A stretch of 64,000 bases of DNA from an uncultured Clostridia bacterium (lineage in GTDB: Bacteria > Bacillota > Clostridia > Oscillospirales > Ruminococcaceae). The stretch lies in assembly GCA_947629785.1 (NCBI GenBank), contig CANRFB010000008.1:1-64000 (forward strand), read 5' to 3'. Shown here one piece after another: positions 50,355 to 60,499 of this stretch. Position 1 is the stretch's first letter. Each line of letters starts with the position of its first letter. Both the position numbers and the translations under genes were made by a program. The notes below the pieces were generated by a model that had not been told where the DNA came from, did not search any database, and worked only from the letters and a program-made list of their open reading frames with translations.

Positions 50355-50834
50355 ATGGCTAAGGTAATTATGACCTGCGGAAAGCTTTGCGCAGGAAAGA
50401 CCACATATGCGGAAAGGCTTTGCAGGGAAAGAAATGCAGTTCTGCTTTCCATAGATGAATTCATGCTGGCGATTTTCGGTCAGGACGCAGGGGAAAAGCA
50501 CGACTTTTACGCTTCGGCAATAGAAAAGCTGCTTATGGAAAAATCCGCGGATATAGTTTCCGCAGGTGCGGACGTCATTCTTGACTGGGGATTCTGGACA
50601 AGGGAAAAGCGCGATTATGCGCGGGAATTTTACCGTTCCCGCGGAATTGAATCTGAGTTTCACTATATAGATATAAGCGGCGATGTCCGGAAACGCCGTA
50701 TCGAAAGCAGGAACGCTTCGGTATCGGCAGGAAAGCTCGGCGCTTATTATGTTGATGAAGGTTTGCTTAAAAAGTGCGATGATCTGTTTGAACCGCCCGA
50801 AAACGGCGAAACAGATATTCACATAAAGGAATGA
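50355..50834 (+). CDS. P-loop kinase-like ATP-binding protein inserted between cdsA and dxr
   Basis: This 159-residue cytosolic protein has a Walker A GKLCAGKTT (9-17), LSIDEFML near 31-38 and a Walker B-like VILDWGFWTREKRDYAREF. This pattern is found in small AAA_33/zeta-toxin-like or chloramphenicol-phosphotransferase-like kinases. Its substrate is unknown. It starts 1 base after the cdsA stop and overlaps the longest dxr frame by four bases, so it is fully embedded in the core operon, a place where this gene is not usually found. Confidence 0.78.
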   Translation: MAKVIMTCGKLCAGKTTYAERLCRERNAVLLSIDEFMLAIFGQDAGEKHDFYASAIEKLLMEKSADIVSAGADVILDWGFWTREKRDYAREFYRSRGIESEFHYIDISGDVRKRRIESRNASVSAGKLGAYYVDEGLLKKCDDLFEPPENGETDIHIKE

Positions 50835-50839
50835 TATAT

Positions 50840-51991
50840 TTGAAAACAATATCCCTGATAGGTTCTACAGGTTCAATAGGAAAGCAGACTCTTGATGTTT
50901 GCCGCAAACACGGCATACGGGTCAATGCTCTTGCCGCAAAAAGCAATATAACGCTTCTGGAAACGCAGGCAAGGGAATTTTCACCGGAAATAGTGTGCAT
51001 TTTCGAGGAAAAACATTATGCGGAACTGAAAGAACGGCTTTCCGATACTAAAATAAAAGTCCTCTGCGGAATGGACGGTCTTTGCGAAATTGCATCATCG
51101 GGAAAGCATGACCTGTTTGTAAATTCTGTTGTGGGAATGGTAGGACTTCTGCCGACCCTTACGGCAATAGACGCGGGAACAGATATTGCCCTTGCCAACA
51201 AGGAAACTCTTGTTGCGGGAGGAAAGCTTGTAATGTCCTCGGCGGCGAAAAAGGGCGTGAAGATATTTCCAATAGACAGCGAACATTCTGCGATCTTCCA
51301 GTGCTTGCAGGGAAACAAGCGGGAACAGCTTCGGAAGATAATTCTCACTGCTTCGGGAGGACCTTTTTTCGGTAAAAAGAAATCCGAACTGAAAAATGTC
51401 ACCGTGGAACAGGCTCTGAACCATCCCAACTGGAGCATGGGGAACAAGATAACCATCGATTCCGCCACGCTTATGAACAAGGGACTTGAATTTATAGAAG
51501 CACATTGGCTTTTCGGAGTTGCTCCCGAAAATATCGAGATAGTAGTCAACCGCGAAAGTGTTCTTCATTCGGCGGTGGAGTTTGCGGATCATTCCGTTAT
51601 AGGGCAGTTGGGCGTTCCGGATATGAAAATACCCATTCAGTACGCTCTGCTTTACCCCGAGCGGTTTAAATGTGATGTAAAGTCGCTTTCCTTTACGGAT
51701 TACGGAACATTGACTTTCGCAAATCCCGACTTTGAAACTTTTGATTGTCTCAGCAGCTGCATTGATGCTATAAAACGCGGCGGGGCGTATCCATGTATTG
51801 TAAATGCCGCAAACGAGGAAGCGGTGGGGCTTTTCCTGAAAAGGGAAATACCTTTCCTCGGGATAGGTAATATAGTCCGTGCGGCTTTGGAACATTTCGG
51901 GGAAATGCCTGCGGAAACTTACAGCTACATTATCGCCGCCGAAAACGCGGCACGGGAATTTGTAAAAGAAAACTATACAAAAATCAAATAA
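50840..51991 (+). CDS. dxr: 1-deoxy-D-xylulose 5-phosphate reductoisomerase
   Basis: This enzyme of about 383 residues converts DXP to MEP with NADPH in isoprenoid synthesis. Motifs are LIGSTGSIGKQTLDV, ANKETLVAGG, PIDSEHSAIFQCL, TASGGPFFGK, HPNWSMGNKITIDSATLMNKGLE and the C-terminal NAANEEAV. An ATG at 50831 directly abuts its purine-rich stretch, and AAAGGA is better spaced for TTG at 50840, chosen here. With ispG downstream it supplies the precursor for uppS. Confidence 0.94.
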   Translation: MKTISLIGSTGSIGKQTLDVCRKHGIRVNALAAKSNITLLETQAREFSPEIVCIFEEKHYAELKERLSDTKIKVLCGMDGLCEIASSGKHDLFVNSVVGMVGLLPTLTAIDAGTDIALANKETLVAGGKLVMSSAAKKGVKIFPIDSEHSAIFQCLQGNKREQLRKIILTASGGPFFGKKKSELKNVTVEQALNHPNWSMGNKITIDSATLMNKGLEFIEAHWLFGVAPENIEIVVNRESVLHSAVEFADHSVIGQLGVPDMKIPIQYALLYPERFKCDVKSLSFTDYGTLTFANPDFETFDCLSSCIDAIKRGGAYPCIVNAANEEAVGLFLKREIPFLGIGNIVRAALEHFGEMPAETYSYIIAAENAAREFVKENYTKIK

Positions 51992-52040
51992 ATTAAAAGC
52001 GCAGGGATCTCCCGCGCAGTGTCTTATCCGGTGATGTAAT

Positions 52041-53153
52041 ATGAATAGTTTTGTATTGTTTAGAGCAGCTGAAAAAGCCGTTACGGAAACGTCCGGACAT
52101 TCGGGAATTTCGGGTACTGTAATTTCGATCCTATTGGCGGCGTTTTTTTTCTGTCTGATAATAGTTATACACGAATTCGGGCATTTTATCGTGGCAAAAG
52201 CCTGCGGGATCAAAGTTGACGAATTTGCTATAGGAATGGGTCCTGTGATCTACAAAAAGCAGGGCAAAGAAACGCTTTTCTCGCTTCGGCTGCTGCCAAT
52301 AGGCGGGTTCTGTTCAATGGGTGAGGATATTGATGATGACGATCCGGATTCGTTCCGCAAAAAGCCTGTTCTGTCAAGAATTGCGGTAATTGCCGCAGGT
52401 GCGGTCATGAATCTTCTGCTCGGTTTTATTCTTTCAATAGTAATGATACTTGCGGACGGCGGAGCCGTCTCCTCGCGGATAGTGTATTTTTCGGACGATG
52501 CGGTAAGTCCCGACTATGGTTTACAGCTGAACGATGTTATTACCGAGATAAACGGTGTAAAAATTTTCTCGGTAAAGGATATTACCTATCAGTTGGGAAA
52601 CGACGAGGACGGAGTTATTGATTTTGTGGTAAAGCGTGACGGCGAAAAAGTCCGTCTGGACGGAGTGCATTTTGCCATGGAAGAAAACCCCGAAACAGGC
52701 AAGAGAACTCTTATTTACGATTTCAAAGTACAGCGGGAAAAAGTGACAGCCGGTAATCTTCTGCCATACGCTTTTAAAAATGCTGTATATTACGGCAGGA
52801 TAGTGCTTATGTCGCTTGGAGATATTATCCGCGGAAAGTACGGCATAAACGATTTGCAAGGACCTATCGGAATTGTTACGGTCATAGGCGATGTTGCGGA
52901 AGAAACAGGCTTTGATGTAAGTTTCCTGCTTGATATTGCAACGCTTGTGACAATAAACATAGGTATATTCAATCTTCTGCCGATCCCTGCTTTGGACGGC
53001 GGGCGGCTGGTTTTCCTGATAATTGAAGCGTTCCGCCGAAAAGCGCTGAAAGCCGAAACGGAGGGAATGATACATTTTGTGGGATTTGCCCTGCTGATGA
53101 TGCTGATGGTCGTGGTTACTTTCAACGACGTGAAAAATATATTTGTAAAATAA
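52041..53153 (+). CDS. rseP: RIP-type site-2 metalloprotease
   Basis: This 370-residue membrane zinc protease of the S2P family has HEFGH in the first helix (near residue 49), a central PDZ-like region (LQLNDVITEINGVKIFSVKD) and the NLLPIPALDGGR motif near residue 312. It performs intramembrane cleavage of anti-sigma factors and remnant signal peptides. It sits in its conserved place between dxr and ispG. Confidence 0.94.
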   Translation: MNSFVLFRAAEKAVTETSGHSGISGTVISILLAAFFFCLIIVIHEFGHFIVAKACGIKVDEFAIGMGPVIYKKQGKETLFSLRLLPIGGFCSMGEDIDDDDPDSFRKKPVLSRIAVIAAGAVMNLLLGFILSIVMILADGGAVSSRIVYFSDDAVSPDYGLQLNDVITEINGVKIFSVKDITYQLGNDEDGVIDFVVKRDGEKVRLDGVHFAMEENPETGKRTLIYDFKVQREKVTAGNLLPYAFKNAVYYGRIVLMSLGDIIRGKYGINDLQGPIGIVTVIGDVAEETGFDVSFLLDIATLVTINIGIFNLLPIPALDGGRLVFLIIEAFRRKALKAETEGMIHFVGFALLMMLMVVVTFNDVKNIFVK

Positions 53154-53175
53154 AATTCCGAAAGGATATGTAAAA

Positions 53176-54213
53176 ATGCGGAAGCTTCATGCTGTAAAGG
53201 TCAGGAACTGCACACTTGATGGAAAACATATTTATATACAATCAATGCTGAATGTTCCCGCTTCGGATATTGAGGGAAGCGTAAGACAGGCTGCCGCGCT
53301 GGAAAAGGCAGGCTGCGAAATTATCCGTGCGGCTATTCCCGATGAAGAAGCCGTCAGACTTATTCCGGCAATAAAAAAAGCAGTAAACATACCGCTTGTG
53401 GCGGATATTCACTTCAATTACAAACTTGCCATTGAAAGCGCGGAAGCGGGCATTGACAAAATACGGATAAATCCCGGCAATATCGGCGATATTGAAAAAG
53501 TCCGTCTTGTTGCGCAGACCTGTAAAGCTAAAAACATTCCAATAAGAATAGGCGTGAACTCCGGTTCACTTGAAAAGGATATTCTTGAAAAATACGGTGC
53601 GCCCACTGCGGAAGCACTTGCAGAAAGCGCACTGCGCCATGCGGAAATACTGGAAAAATGCAATTTCGGGGATATTGTAATTTCCATAAAATCTTCGGAT
53701 GTTCCTACAATGATAAAGGCTTACAGACTTATTGCCGAACGCACGGAATATCCGCTGCATCTGGGAGTTACAGAAGCCGGAACAAAGCGCATGGGAATAA
53801 TAAAATCCGCTGTGGGGATAGGTTCTCTGCTTGCGGACGGCATCGGCGAAACAATACGGGTTTCTCTTACGGCTGATCCCTGTGAGGAAATTTACGCCGC
53901 AAAGGATATTCTTTCCGCTGTGGGAAAAGGCAGAGGAGCGAAGCTCGTTTCCTGTCCAACCTGCGGACGTACCAAAATAGATCTTATTTCTCTTGCTGAA
54001 AAAGTCGAAACGGCTCTGAAAGATGTTGACAAAGACATTACCGTTGCGGTCATGGGCTGTGTTGTGAACGGTCCCGGAGAAGCACGGGAAGCAGATATCG
54101 GAATTGCAGGCGGCGACGGCTGCGCGGTACTTTTCAGGAAAGGCGAAATTATAGGTAAAGTTTCGGAAAATGAAATTCTTTCCGCGCTTATGAATGAGAT
54201 AGAAAAGCTTTAG
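53176..54213 (+). CDS. ispG: 4-hydroxy-3-methylbut-2-enyl diphosphate synthase
   Basis: This 345-residue [4Fe-4S] enzyme of the MEP pathway converts MEcPP to HMBPP. The TIM-barrel part is residues 1-240, and the C-terminal cluster-binding motifs are CPTCGRT and GCVVNGPGEA. It is the second MEP-pathway gene here, 22 bases after rseP. Confidence 0.96.
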   Translation: MRKLHAVKVRNCTLDGKHIYIQSMLNVPASDIEGSVRQAAALEKAGCEIIRAAIPDEEAVRLIPAIKKAVNIPLVADIHFNYKLAIESAEAGIDKIRINPGNIGDIEKVRLVAQTCKAKNIPIRIGVNSGSLEKDILEKYGAPTAEALAESALRHAEILEKCNFGDIVISIKSSDVPTMIKAYRLIAERTEYPLHLGVTEAGTKRMGIIKSAVGIGSLLADGIGETIRVSLTADPCEEIYAAKDILSAVGKGRGAKLVSCPTCGRTKIDLISLAEKVETALKDVDKDITVAVMGCVVNGPGEAREADIGIAGGDGCAVLFRKGEIIGKVSENEILSALMNEIEKL

Positions 54214-54225
54214 GAATGGTGAAAA

Positions 54226-57200
54226 ATGCTTATTAAGGAGTTATTTTCGGAATACATAGCGGATATTCCCAATTCGATAGCAAAAGGGGATATTCTGAAA
54301 CTGATATGTCATGAGGAGGCGCGGGAGCTGACGGTTTTCGCGTCTTTTGACCGTGTTCAGCAGAGCGATTTCATAGCGGATTTTGAAACGGCTATGAAAA
54401 GAGTTTTGGGGCTGAAAAAGTTTTCCCTTTGCTGTAGGTACGCGCCGCCGCTTTTTACCGAAAAGTGTATGCCCGATATAATAGAAAGTCTGAAAAACAG
54501 GATCGCGCTTATAAACGGTTATTTTAACGGTGCTGAATATAAGCTTACAGGCGATACAATAGATATAAATCTTAAAGAACGCGGCGGGGATATTCTTATG
54601 ACCGCCAAGGTAGATAAAGAAATAGAAAAATTTATAGGCGAAGTGTTTTCCAGAAACATTACGGTGAATATCCACGGAGTAAATGTTGAAAATTCCGCGG
54701 AAGAACACGCTGTAAGAATGTCGGAACTGTTGGCTTCAATGCCTATGCCCGAAGAAGAACCTCCGAAAAAACACGAAAATAATTTCCCGTCAGAAAATGC
54801 CAGCGTTCAGACGGTTACTGTTGATCTTAAAAATCTGCCTATCCTTAAAGATGGTGCAAAGTTAATAAAGGGACGCAATATAGATTCCCCGATAACAAAT
54901 ATTTCCGACATACGCGGAAATATGGGCAGCGTTACCATATGGGGCGATATTTTCAGTTATGAAGAAAAGACAGTCCGTACCAAAAACGGTGAAAGACGTA
55001 TTGTTACCGCAGGCATCACCGATTATACAAGCTCAATAACATTAAAAACTATTGAAAATCCAAGCAACGAAAACTATCTTGCCGTTTTCAAAAAGGGCGG
55101 CACGGCTATTATCAAGGGCAAGGTGGAAATCGACAGCTATACAAACGAACTTGATCTGAAACCAAATGACATCATGCAGGTGGAAAAAACACAGCGCATG
55201 GATAATTCGGAAGAAAAGCGCGTTGAACTTCATCTGCATACAAATATGTCCGCCATGGACGCCGTTACTCCTGCCGAAAAGCTGGTGGAACGCGCCGCAC
55301 TCTGGGGACATAAAGCAATAGCAATTACCGACCATGCCGTTGCACAGGCATTTCCCGAAGCGGCTGCGGCGGCGGGAAAGATACGTAAGAACGGCGGAGA
55401 CATCAAGATAATTTACGGCTGTGAAGCTTATGCCGTAAATGACCGTTCCAAAGCTGTCACTGTTTTCACAGACAAGGATATAAACGCGGAAATGATTGTT
55501 TTCGATATTGAAACTACAGGTTTTAATCCGCATAGTGAACGTATAATTGAAATAGGTGCGATCAGAATCAAGAATCTTGAAATACTTGAAAGTTTTCAGA
55601 CTTTTGTCAATCCTGAAAAGCCCATTCCGCCAAGAATAATCGGACTTACCGGCATTGATGACAACATGGTCAAAGGCGCGCCAAGTCAGGAAGAAGCACT
55701 GAAAAAATTTACGGAATTCTGCGGGAATGAGCCTGTTCTTATTGCACACAATGCAGGATTTGATACGTCATTTATAAAAGCGGGCTGCGAAAGATACGGC
55801 ATAAATTTTGACTTTTCGGTTATCGACACCGTTGTAATGAGCAGAAGTATGCTTCCCGAACTTAAAAAGCACAAGCTTGACAATGTGGCAAAAGCGCTGG
55901 GTCTGGGCGAATTTAACCATCACCGCGCGGACGAGGACGCCAAAATGCTGGCACACATTTACGTTGCGCTTGCGGGACGGCTTGCAGAGGAACATAATAT
56001 TTCAAAAATAAGTGAGATCAACGGCTGTGTGGAGAAAGTTGACCCGCGTTCGCTGCATACTTATCATCAGATCATTCTTGTAAAAAATGCTATCGGTCTG
56101 AAAAACCTATACAAGCTTATTTCTTACGGAAATCTTAAATATTATAAGAAAAACCCGCGTATTCCCATGTCTGAACTTATGGCGCACAGGGACGGTCTTA
56201 TCGTGGGAAGCGCCTGTGAGGCGGGGGAACTTTTCTCCGCAGTCAGAGACGGTCAGTCTTGGGAAACTCTGAAAGATATTGCAAAATTCTATGACTATCT
56301 GGAAATTCAGCCTGTTGCCAACAATGAATTCCTGATCAGAGACCCTGAACACCCCGAGATCAACACATTTGACGATCTGCGCGACCTTAACAGGACAATA
56401 GTTCAGCTTGGCGATGAACTGGGAATTCCTGTTGTTGCCACCTGCGATGTTCACTTTATGGACAAGTCGGATTCTATTTTCAGACGGATACTTACATATC
56501 AGAAATTCAAGAATTCGGGAGATGATACTCCGCTTTATTTCCGCACCACGGACGAAATGTTGGAGGAATTTTCTTATCTCGGCAAGGAAAAGGCATATGA
56601 AGTTGTGGTAACAAATACCAATCTTATTGCGGATATGATTAATCCCGATGTTGTCCCCATTCCGCCCGGAACGTTCACGCCGGAAATTCCCGGTTCGGAA
56701 GAAGAACTGCAAAAAATTTCATGGGAACGGTGCAAATCCATTTACGGCGATCCCGTTCCGGAACTTGTGGCAAAACGTCTTGAAAGGGAACTTAACTCGA
56801 TAATCAAGCACGGATTTGCCGTGCTGTACATGATAGCGCAGAAACTTGTAAAGAATTCCAACGATCACGGCTATCAGGTAGGGTCGAGAGGATCGGTGGG
56901 TTCATCATTCGTTGCGTCAATGGCGGGAATTTCCGAGGTAAATCCGCTTCCGCCGCACTATGTTTGTCCGAAATGCAAGCACAGCGAGTTCATAACGGAC
57001 GGTTCGGTAGGTTCGGGATATGATCTTCCGCCGAAGAATTGCGAAAAATGCGGAACGCCTTACAACCGCGACGGACATGACATTCCTTTTGAAACGTTCC
57101 TTGGTTTTGACGGGGATAAAGCGCCGGATATTGACCTTAACTTTTCAGGCGAATATCAGACAAACGCCCACCTTTACACGGAAGAACTTTTCGGAAAGGC

Positions 57201-58551
57201 AAATGTTTTCAAGGCGGGAACCATCGGAACGGTTGCTGAAAAGACGGCTTACGGTTATGTAAAGGGCTATCTGGAGGACGAGGGGATAACCGTTTCAAAT
57301 GCGGAAATGACCCGACTTTCCATAGGCTGTACAGGCGTAAAGCGAACTACCGGTCAGCACCCCGGCGGAATGGTCGTTGTTCCTTCAAAATTTGAAGTAT
57401 ACGATTTCACACCGATACAGCACCCTGCGGAAGACCCGAATTCCATATTCACCACAACACACTTTGACTTTCATTCTCTGCATGACACCATTCTGAAACT
57501 TGACGAACTGGGACATGATGTTCCCACACTTTACAAACATCTTGAAGATATGACGGGAATAAAGACCGCTGATATTTTTCCCGGAGACGAAAAGGTAATA
57601 AGCCTTTGCACTTCGCCGGCAGCTCTGGGAGTTACTCCGGAAGATATAGATTTTGATACGGGAACGCTTGCTATTCCCGAAATGGGTACAAATTTTGTAT
57701 GCCGTATGCTTGTGGAAGCGCAGCCCAAGAAGTTTTCCGATCTGCTGCAGGTTTCGGGACTTTCCCACGGCACGGACGTATGGACGGGAAATGCACAGGA
57801 TCTTATCAAGGACGGCACCTGCACAATTTCCGAAGTTATCGGAACGCGTGACAGCATTATGACATATCTTATCTATCACGGACTTGACCCGAAGCTTTCC
57901 TTTAAGATAATGGAAATTACCCGTAAAGGAAACGCTCCCAAACTGCTTACCGAGGAAATGAAACAGGATATGCTTGCACATAATGTTCCGCAGTGGTACA
58001 TAGACAGCTGTCTGAAGATCAAGTATATGTTCCCGAAAGCGCACGCCGCAGCGTATGTTACTGCGGCAATGAAACTTGGTTGGTTCAAGGTTTACGAACC
58101 GTTAGCATTTTATGCGACAATATTCACAGTCCGCGGAGAAGATTTTGACGCAAGCGTTGTAATAAACGGTCATGCGGCGGTAAAGGAGAAGATTGCGGAA
58201 CTTAAAGCTATGGAAAAGCGCACCGCAAAAGATGACGGCGTTCTTGAAACTCTTGCGCTTGTAAACGAAATGATGGCAAGGGGATTTGAGTTCCTGCCCA
58301 TAGATATTTACAAATCGGACGCATACAAATATGTGATCGAGGACGGCAAGATCCGTATGCCTTATGTTGCCGCAAAGGGCGTGGGAGCAAATGTTGCAAA
58401 ATTTATCTATGATGCCGCCCACAGCGGGGAACTTCTTTCAATAGAGGAACTTCAGGAAAAAAGCAAAGCGCCTTCCTCGGCAATTGACGCTCTTGCAAGC
58501 GTCGGCGCGCTTGATATACTCCCAAAAACAACACAAATTTCATTTTTTTAG
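54226..58551 (+). CDS. polC: DNA polymerase III alpha subunit, PolC type
   Basis: This 1441-residue replicative polymerase is typical of low-GC Gram-positives. It has an N-terminal PolC region, then an OB-fold, then a PHP domain starting near 332 ([13 protein letters not shown]) that is interrupted by a DEDD 3'-5' exonuclease at 423-590 ([15 protein letters not shown]). A zinc finger lies near 912 (CPKCKHSE...CEKC) and is followed by the polymerase core ([11 protein letters not shown]). Its length matches B. subtilis PolC. It ends the pyrH-to-polC gene series, and the his promoter begins 9 bases after its stop. Confidence 0.97.
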   Translation: MLIKELFSEYIADIPNSIAKGDILKLICHEEARELTVFASFDRVQQSDFIADFETAMKRVLGLKKFSLCCRYAPPLFTEKCMPDIIESLKNRIALINGYFNGAEYKLTGDTIDINLKERGGDILMTAKVDKEIEKFIGEVFSRNITVNIHGVNVENSAEEHAVRMSELLASMPMPEEEPPKKHENNFPSENASVQTVTVDLKNLPILKDGAKLIKGRNIDSPITNISDIRGNMGSVTIWGDIFSYEEKTVRTKNGERRIVTAGITDYTSSITLKTIENPSNENYLAVFKKGGTAIIKGKVEIDSYTNELDLKPNDIMQVEKTQRMDNSEEKRVELHLHTNMSAMDAVTPAEKLVERAALWGHKAIAITDHAVAQAFPEAAAAAGKIRKNGGDIKIIYGCEAYAVNDRSKAVTVFTDKDINAEMIVFDIETTGFNPHSERIIEIGAIRIKNLEILESFQTFVNPEKPIPPRIIGLTGIDDNMVKGAPSQEEALKKFTEFCGNEPVLIAHNAGFDTSFIKAGCERYGINFDFSVIDTVVMSRSMLPELKKHKLDNVAKALGLGEFNHHRADEDAKMLAHIYVALAGRLAEEHNISKISEINGCVEKVDPRSLHTYHQIILVKNAIGLKNLYKLISYGNLKYYKKNPRIPMSELMAHRDGLIVGSACEAGELFSAVRDGQSWETLKDIAKFYDYLEIQPVANNEFLIRDPEHPEINTFDDLRDLNRTIVQLGDELGIPVVATCDVHFMDKSDSIFRRILTYQKFKNSGDDTPLYFRTTDEMLEEFSYLGKEKAYEVVVTNTNLIADMINPDVVPIPPGTFTPEIPGSEEELQKISWERCKSIYGDPVPELVAKRLERELNSIIKHGFAVLYMIAQKLVKNSNDHGYQVGSRGSVGSSFVASMAGISEVNPLPPHYVCPKCKHSEFITDGSVGSGYDLPPKNCEKCGTPYNRDGHDIPFETFLGFDGDKAPDIDLNFSGEYQTNAHLYTEELFGKANVFKAGTIGTVAEKTAYGYVKGYLEDEGITVSNAEMTRLSIGCTGVKRTTGQHPGGMVVVPSKFEVYDFTPIQHPAEDPNSIFTTTHFDFHSLHDTILKLDELGHDVPTLYKHLEDMTGIKTADIFPGDEKVISLCTSPAALGVTPEDIDFDTGTLAIPEMGTNFVCRMLVEAQPKKFSDLLQVSGLSHGTDVWTGNAQDLIKDGTCTISEVIGTRDSIMTYLIYHGLDPKLSFKIMEITRKGNAPKLLTEEMKQDMLAHNVPQWYIDSCLKIKYMFPKAHAAAYVTAAMKLGWFKVYEPLAFYATIFTVRGEDFDASVVINGHAAVKEKIAELKAMEKRTAKDDGVLETLALVNEMMARGFEFLPIDIYKSDAYKYVIEDGKIRMPYVAAKGVGANVAKFIYDAAHSGELLSIEELQEKSKAPSSAIDALASVGALDILPKTTQISFF

Positions 58552-58559
58552 AAAAACGC

Positions 58560-58588
58560 TTGACATTTATGAAATAATGTGGTATCAT
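58560..58588 (+). promoter_or_regulatory. Sigma-A promoter of the histidine operon
   Basis: TTGACA, 17 bases, TATCAT. It is followed directly by four tandem 8-bp repeats that cover the expected transcription start. Confidence 0.88.
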
Positions 58589-58620
58589 AATACTAAGATA
58601 CTACGATACTAATTTACTAC
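58589..58620 (+). repeat. Four tandem 8-bp repeats in the his operon leader
   Basis: The units AATACTAA, GATACTAC, GATACTAA and TTTACTAC follow each other without gap. All share TACTA at the same register. Their place at +1 suggests a repressor array, possibly for a TrpR/YerC-type HisR regulator whose sites are built on ACTA-like half-sites (inference). Confidence 0.6.
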
Positions 58621-58647
58621 ATTAAAGTAAGGAGAACTGCAAATTAT

Positions 58648-59847
58648 ATGAAAAGATACGACCTGCTTACCCCCGAAGGCACAAAAGACCTGCTTTTCGA
58701 GGACTGTGCCGTAAGACGAAATCTTGAAGAACGGCTTTCAAGGATATTCAAATCAATGGGCTACTGCGAAATTGTTACCCCGGGACTGGAATTTTTTGAT
58801 GTTTTCGACCTGAATTCCGTGTATTTCCCGCAGGAAAGTATGTATAAGCTTACCGACAACAAGGGGAGAATTCTCGTTGTTCGTCCCGATTCCACAATGC
58901 CGATAGCAAGAGTCGCGGCAACAAGGCTTCGTGATGCGGAACTGCCCCTGCGGCTTTTCTACCGTCAGAATGTTTACCGCAACAAGCCTGCCATGCGCGG
59001 CAGAAGCGACGAGATACATCAGATGGGAATTGAACTTATCGGTTCAGATTCAAAGCGCGCCGATCTGGAAGTTCTTACGGGTGCCATTGAAGTGCTTTCC
59101 TCACTGGAAAATGATAGTTTCCGCTTGGAAATAGGGGATATTGGCTATTTCAAAGCGTTAGTGGCGCGTCTTGGAACAGACGAGGAAACGACAGAGCAGA
59201 TCCGCGGACTTATTGAAGTAAAGAACTATCCCGCTCTGAACGATTTGCTTGACAGTATCGGCAAGAATGAGATTACAAGCGCGTTAAAACAGCTTCCCAG
59301 ACTGTTCGGCGGGGAAGAAGTATTTGAAAAAGCCGAAAAGCTTTTTGACGGCGGCAAAGATATTATTGCGGAACTCCGCGGCATTTACAACAGTCTTACC
59401 GCTCTCGGCTACAACGGAAAAATTACCGTTGATCTCGGTCTTGTAAATAAAATGGACTACTACACCGGCGTTGTTATAAAGGGTTATTTAGAGGGCTACG
59501 GCGACGCGGTGCTTTCCGGAGGACGGTACAACAAACTTCTTGCAGAGTTCGGATATGACGTTCCCGCAACGGGTTTTGCGGTGAACATTGATGCGGCGGC
59601 AAAAGTTATAAAACAGTCGGTGGGATATTCCACACCTGTGCCGGACGTTATTGTTTTCGGCGAGGACGGTTTTGAAATAAAGGCTGTGGAACAGGCGGGA
59701 AAATTCCGAAAGGACGGACTTACCGCGGAACTGTCGGTATTTTCCACATTTGAGGAAACGCTTTCCTACGCCAAAAAGAAGAACATTCCAAAAGCGGTAT
59801 GCGTGGGACAGACCGTCCGTGAAGAAATTGCAGGAGGTATTAAGTAA
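58648..59847 (+). CDS. hisZ: ATP phosphoribosyltransferase regulatory subunit
   Basis: This 399-residue protein is a paralogue of histidyl-tRNA synthetase (TPEGTKDLLFEDCAVRRNLEERL, VRPDSTMPIARVAATR, YRQNVYR). It is joined to a short HisG gene, which is diagnostic of HisZ rather than HisS. It lacks an anticodon-binding domain and forms a hetero-octamer with HisG to allow histidine feedback control. Its stop overlaps the hisG start by one base. Confidence 0.93.
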   Translation: MKRYDLLTPEGTKDLLFEDCAVRRNLEERLSRIFKSMGYCEIVTPGLEFFDVFDLNSVYFPQESMYKLTDNKGRILVVRPDSTMPIARVAATRLRDAELPLRLFYRQNVYRNKPAMRGRSDEIHQMGIELIGSDSKRADLEVLTGAIEVLSSLENDSFRLEIGDIGYFKALVARLGTDEETTEQIRGLIEVKNYPALNDLLDSIGKNEITSALKQLPRLFGGEEVFEKAEKLFDGGKDIIAELRGIYNSLTALGYNGKITVDLGLVNKMDYYTGVVIKGYLEGYGDAVLSGGRYNKLLAEFGYDVPATGFAVNIDAAAKVIKQSVGYSTPVPDVIVFGEDGFEIKAVEQAGKFRKDGLTAELSVFSTFEETLSYAKKKNIPKAVCVGQTVREEIAGGIK

Positions 59848-60482
59848 TGGAAATTAAAAACAGACCCCTGCGTATTGCGCTTACAAAGGGCAGACTTGAA
59901 AAGGATACTGTAGGACTTCTTGAAAAGATAGGCTATGACTGTTCCGCTGTCCGTGACAAAGGCAGAAAACTTATTCTTCCCGTCGGAGACACCATTGAAG
60001 TGGTTCTTGCAAAGGCGGCGGATGTTATCACATATGTTGAAAACGGCGTTTGCGACATGGGCGTTGTTGGAAAAGACACCATCATGGAGATGAACGGCAA
60101 ATTCTTTGAGATCGCCGATCTTGGTTTCGGAAGGTGCAAATTTGCTCTTGCGGGAAAAAAAGGCACGGATTTTTACGGCGGTTACGATGTAAAGACCATT
60201 GCAACGAAATATCCCAATGTTTCGCGGACATTCTTTGAAAAGAAAGGCATGGACGTAGACATTGTAAAAATAGAGGGAAGTGTGGAACTTGCTCCGCTTC
60301 TGGGACTTTCGGACGCGATAGTGGATATTGTGGAAACAGGCACGACTTTGCGGGAAAACGGTCTTGAGGTTTTTGAGGATATTTCTCCCATATCAGCAAG
60401 GCTCATTGTCAACATGGTAAGCCTGAAAATGCGTCAGCAGGAGATCGAGTCGCTGATAAAACTTATAGAAGATAATCTGTAA
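59847..60482 (+). CDS. hisG: ATP phosphoribosyltransferase, short form
   Basis: This 211-residue enzyme catalyses the first step of histidine synthesis, joining ATP and PRPP. It shows LRIALTKGRLEKDTV, CDMGVVGKDTIME and DIVETGTTLRENGLEV. The absence of the C-terminal ACT-like regulatory domain defines the short form, which depends on HisZ. Confidence 0.96.
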   Translation: MEIKNRPLRIALTKGRLEKDTVGLLEKIGYDCSAVRDKGRKLILPVGDTIEVVLAKAADVITYVENGVCDMGVVGKDTIMEMNGKFFEIADLGFGRCKFALAGKKGTDFYGGYDVKTIATKYPNVSRTFFEKKGMDVDIVKIEGSVELAPLLGLSDAIVDIVETGTTLRENGLEVFEDISPISARLIVNMVSLKMRQQEIESLIKLIEDNL

Positions 60483-60499
60483 TTACGGAGGGCATATAA

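Noticed and set aside
51095-52213. 372-codon open frame on the minus strand opposite dxr and the start of rseP
   Set aside because: It is antisense to two clearly real genes, with no initiation signal and no domain.
58589-58620. CRISPR-like array
   Set aside because: The four 8-bp units are contiguous with no spacers, and no cas gene is present.
58648-59847. Histidyl-tRNA synthetase (hisS)
   Set aside because: The gene is joined to a short-form hisG and lacks the anticodon-binding domain, so it is HisZ.
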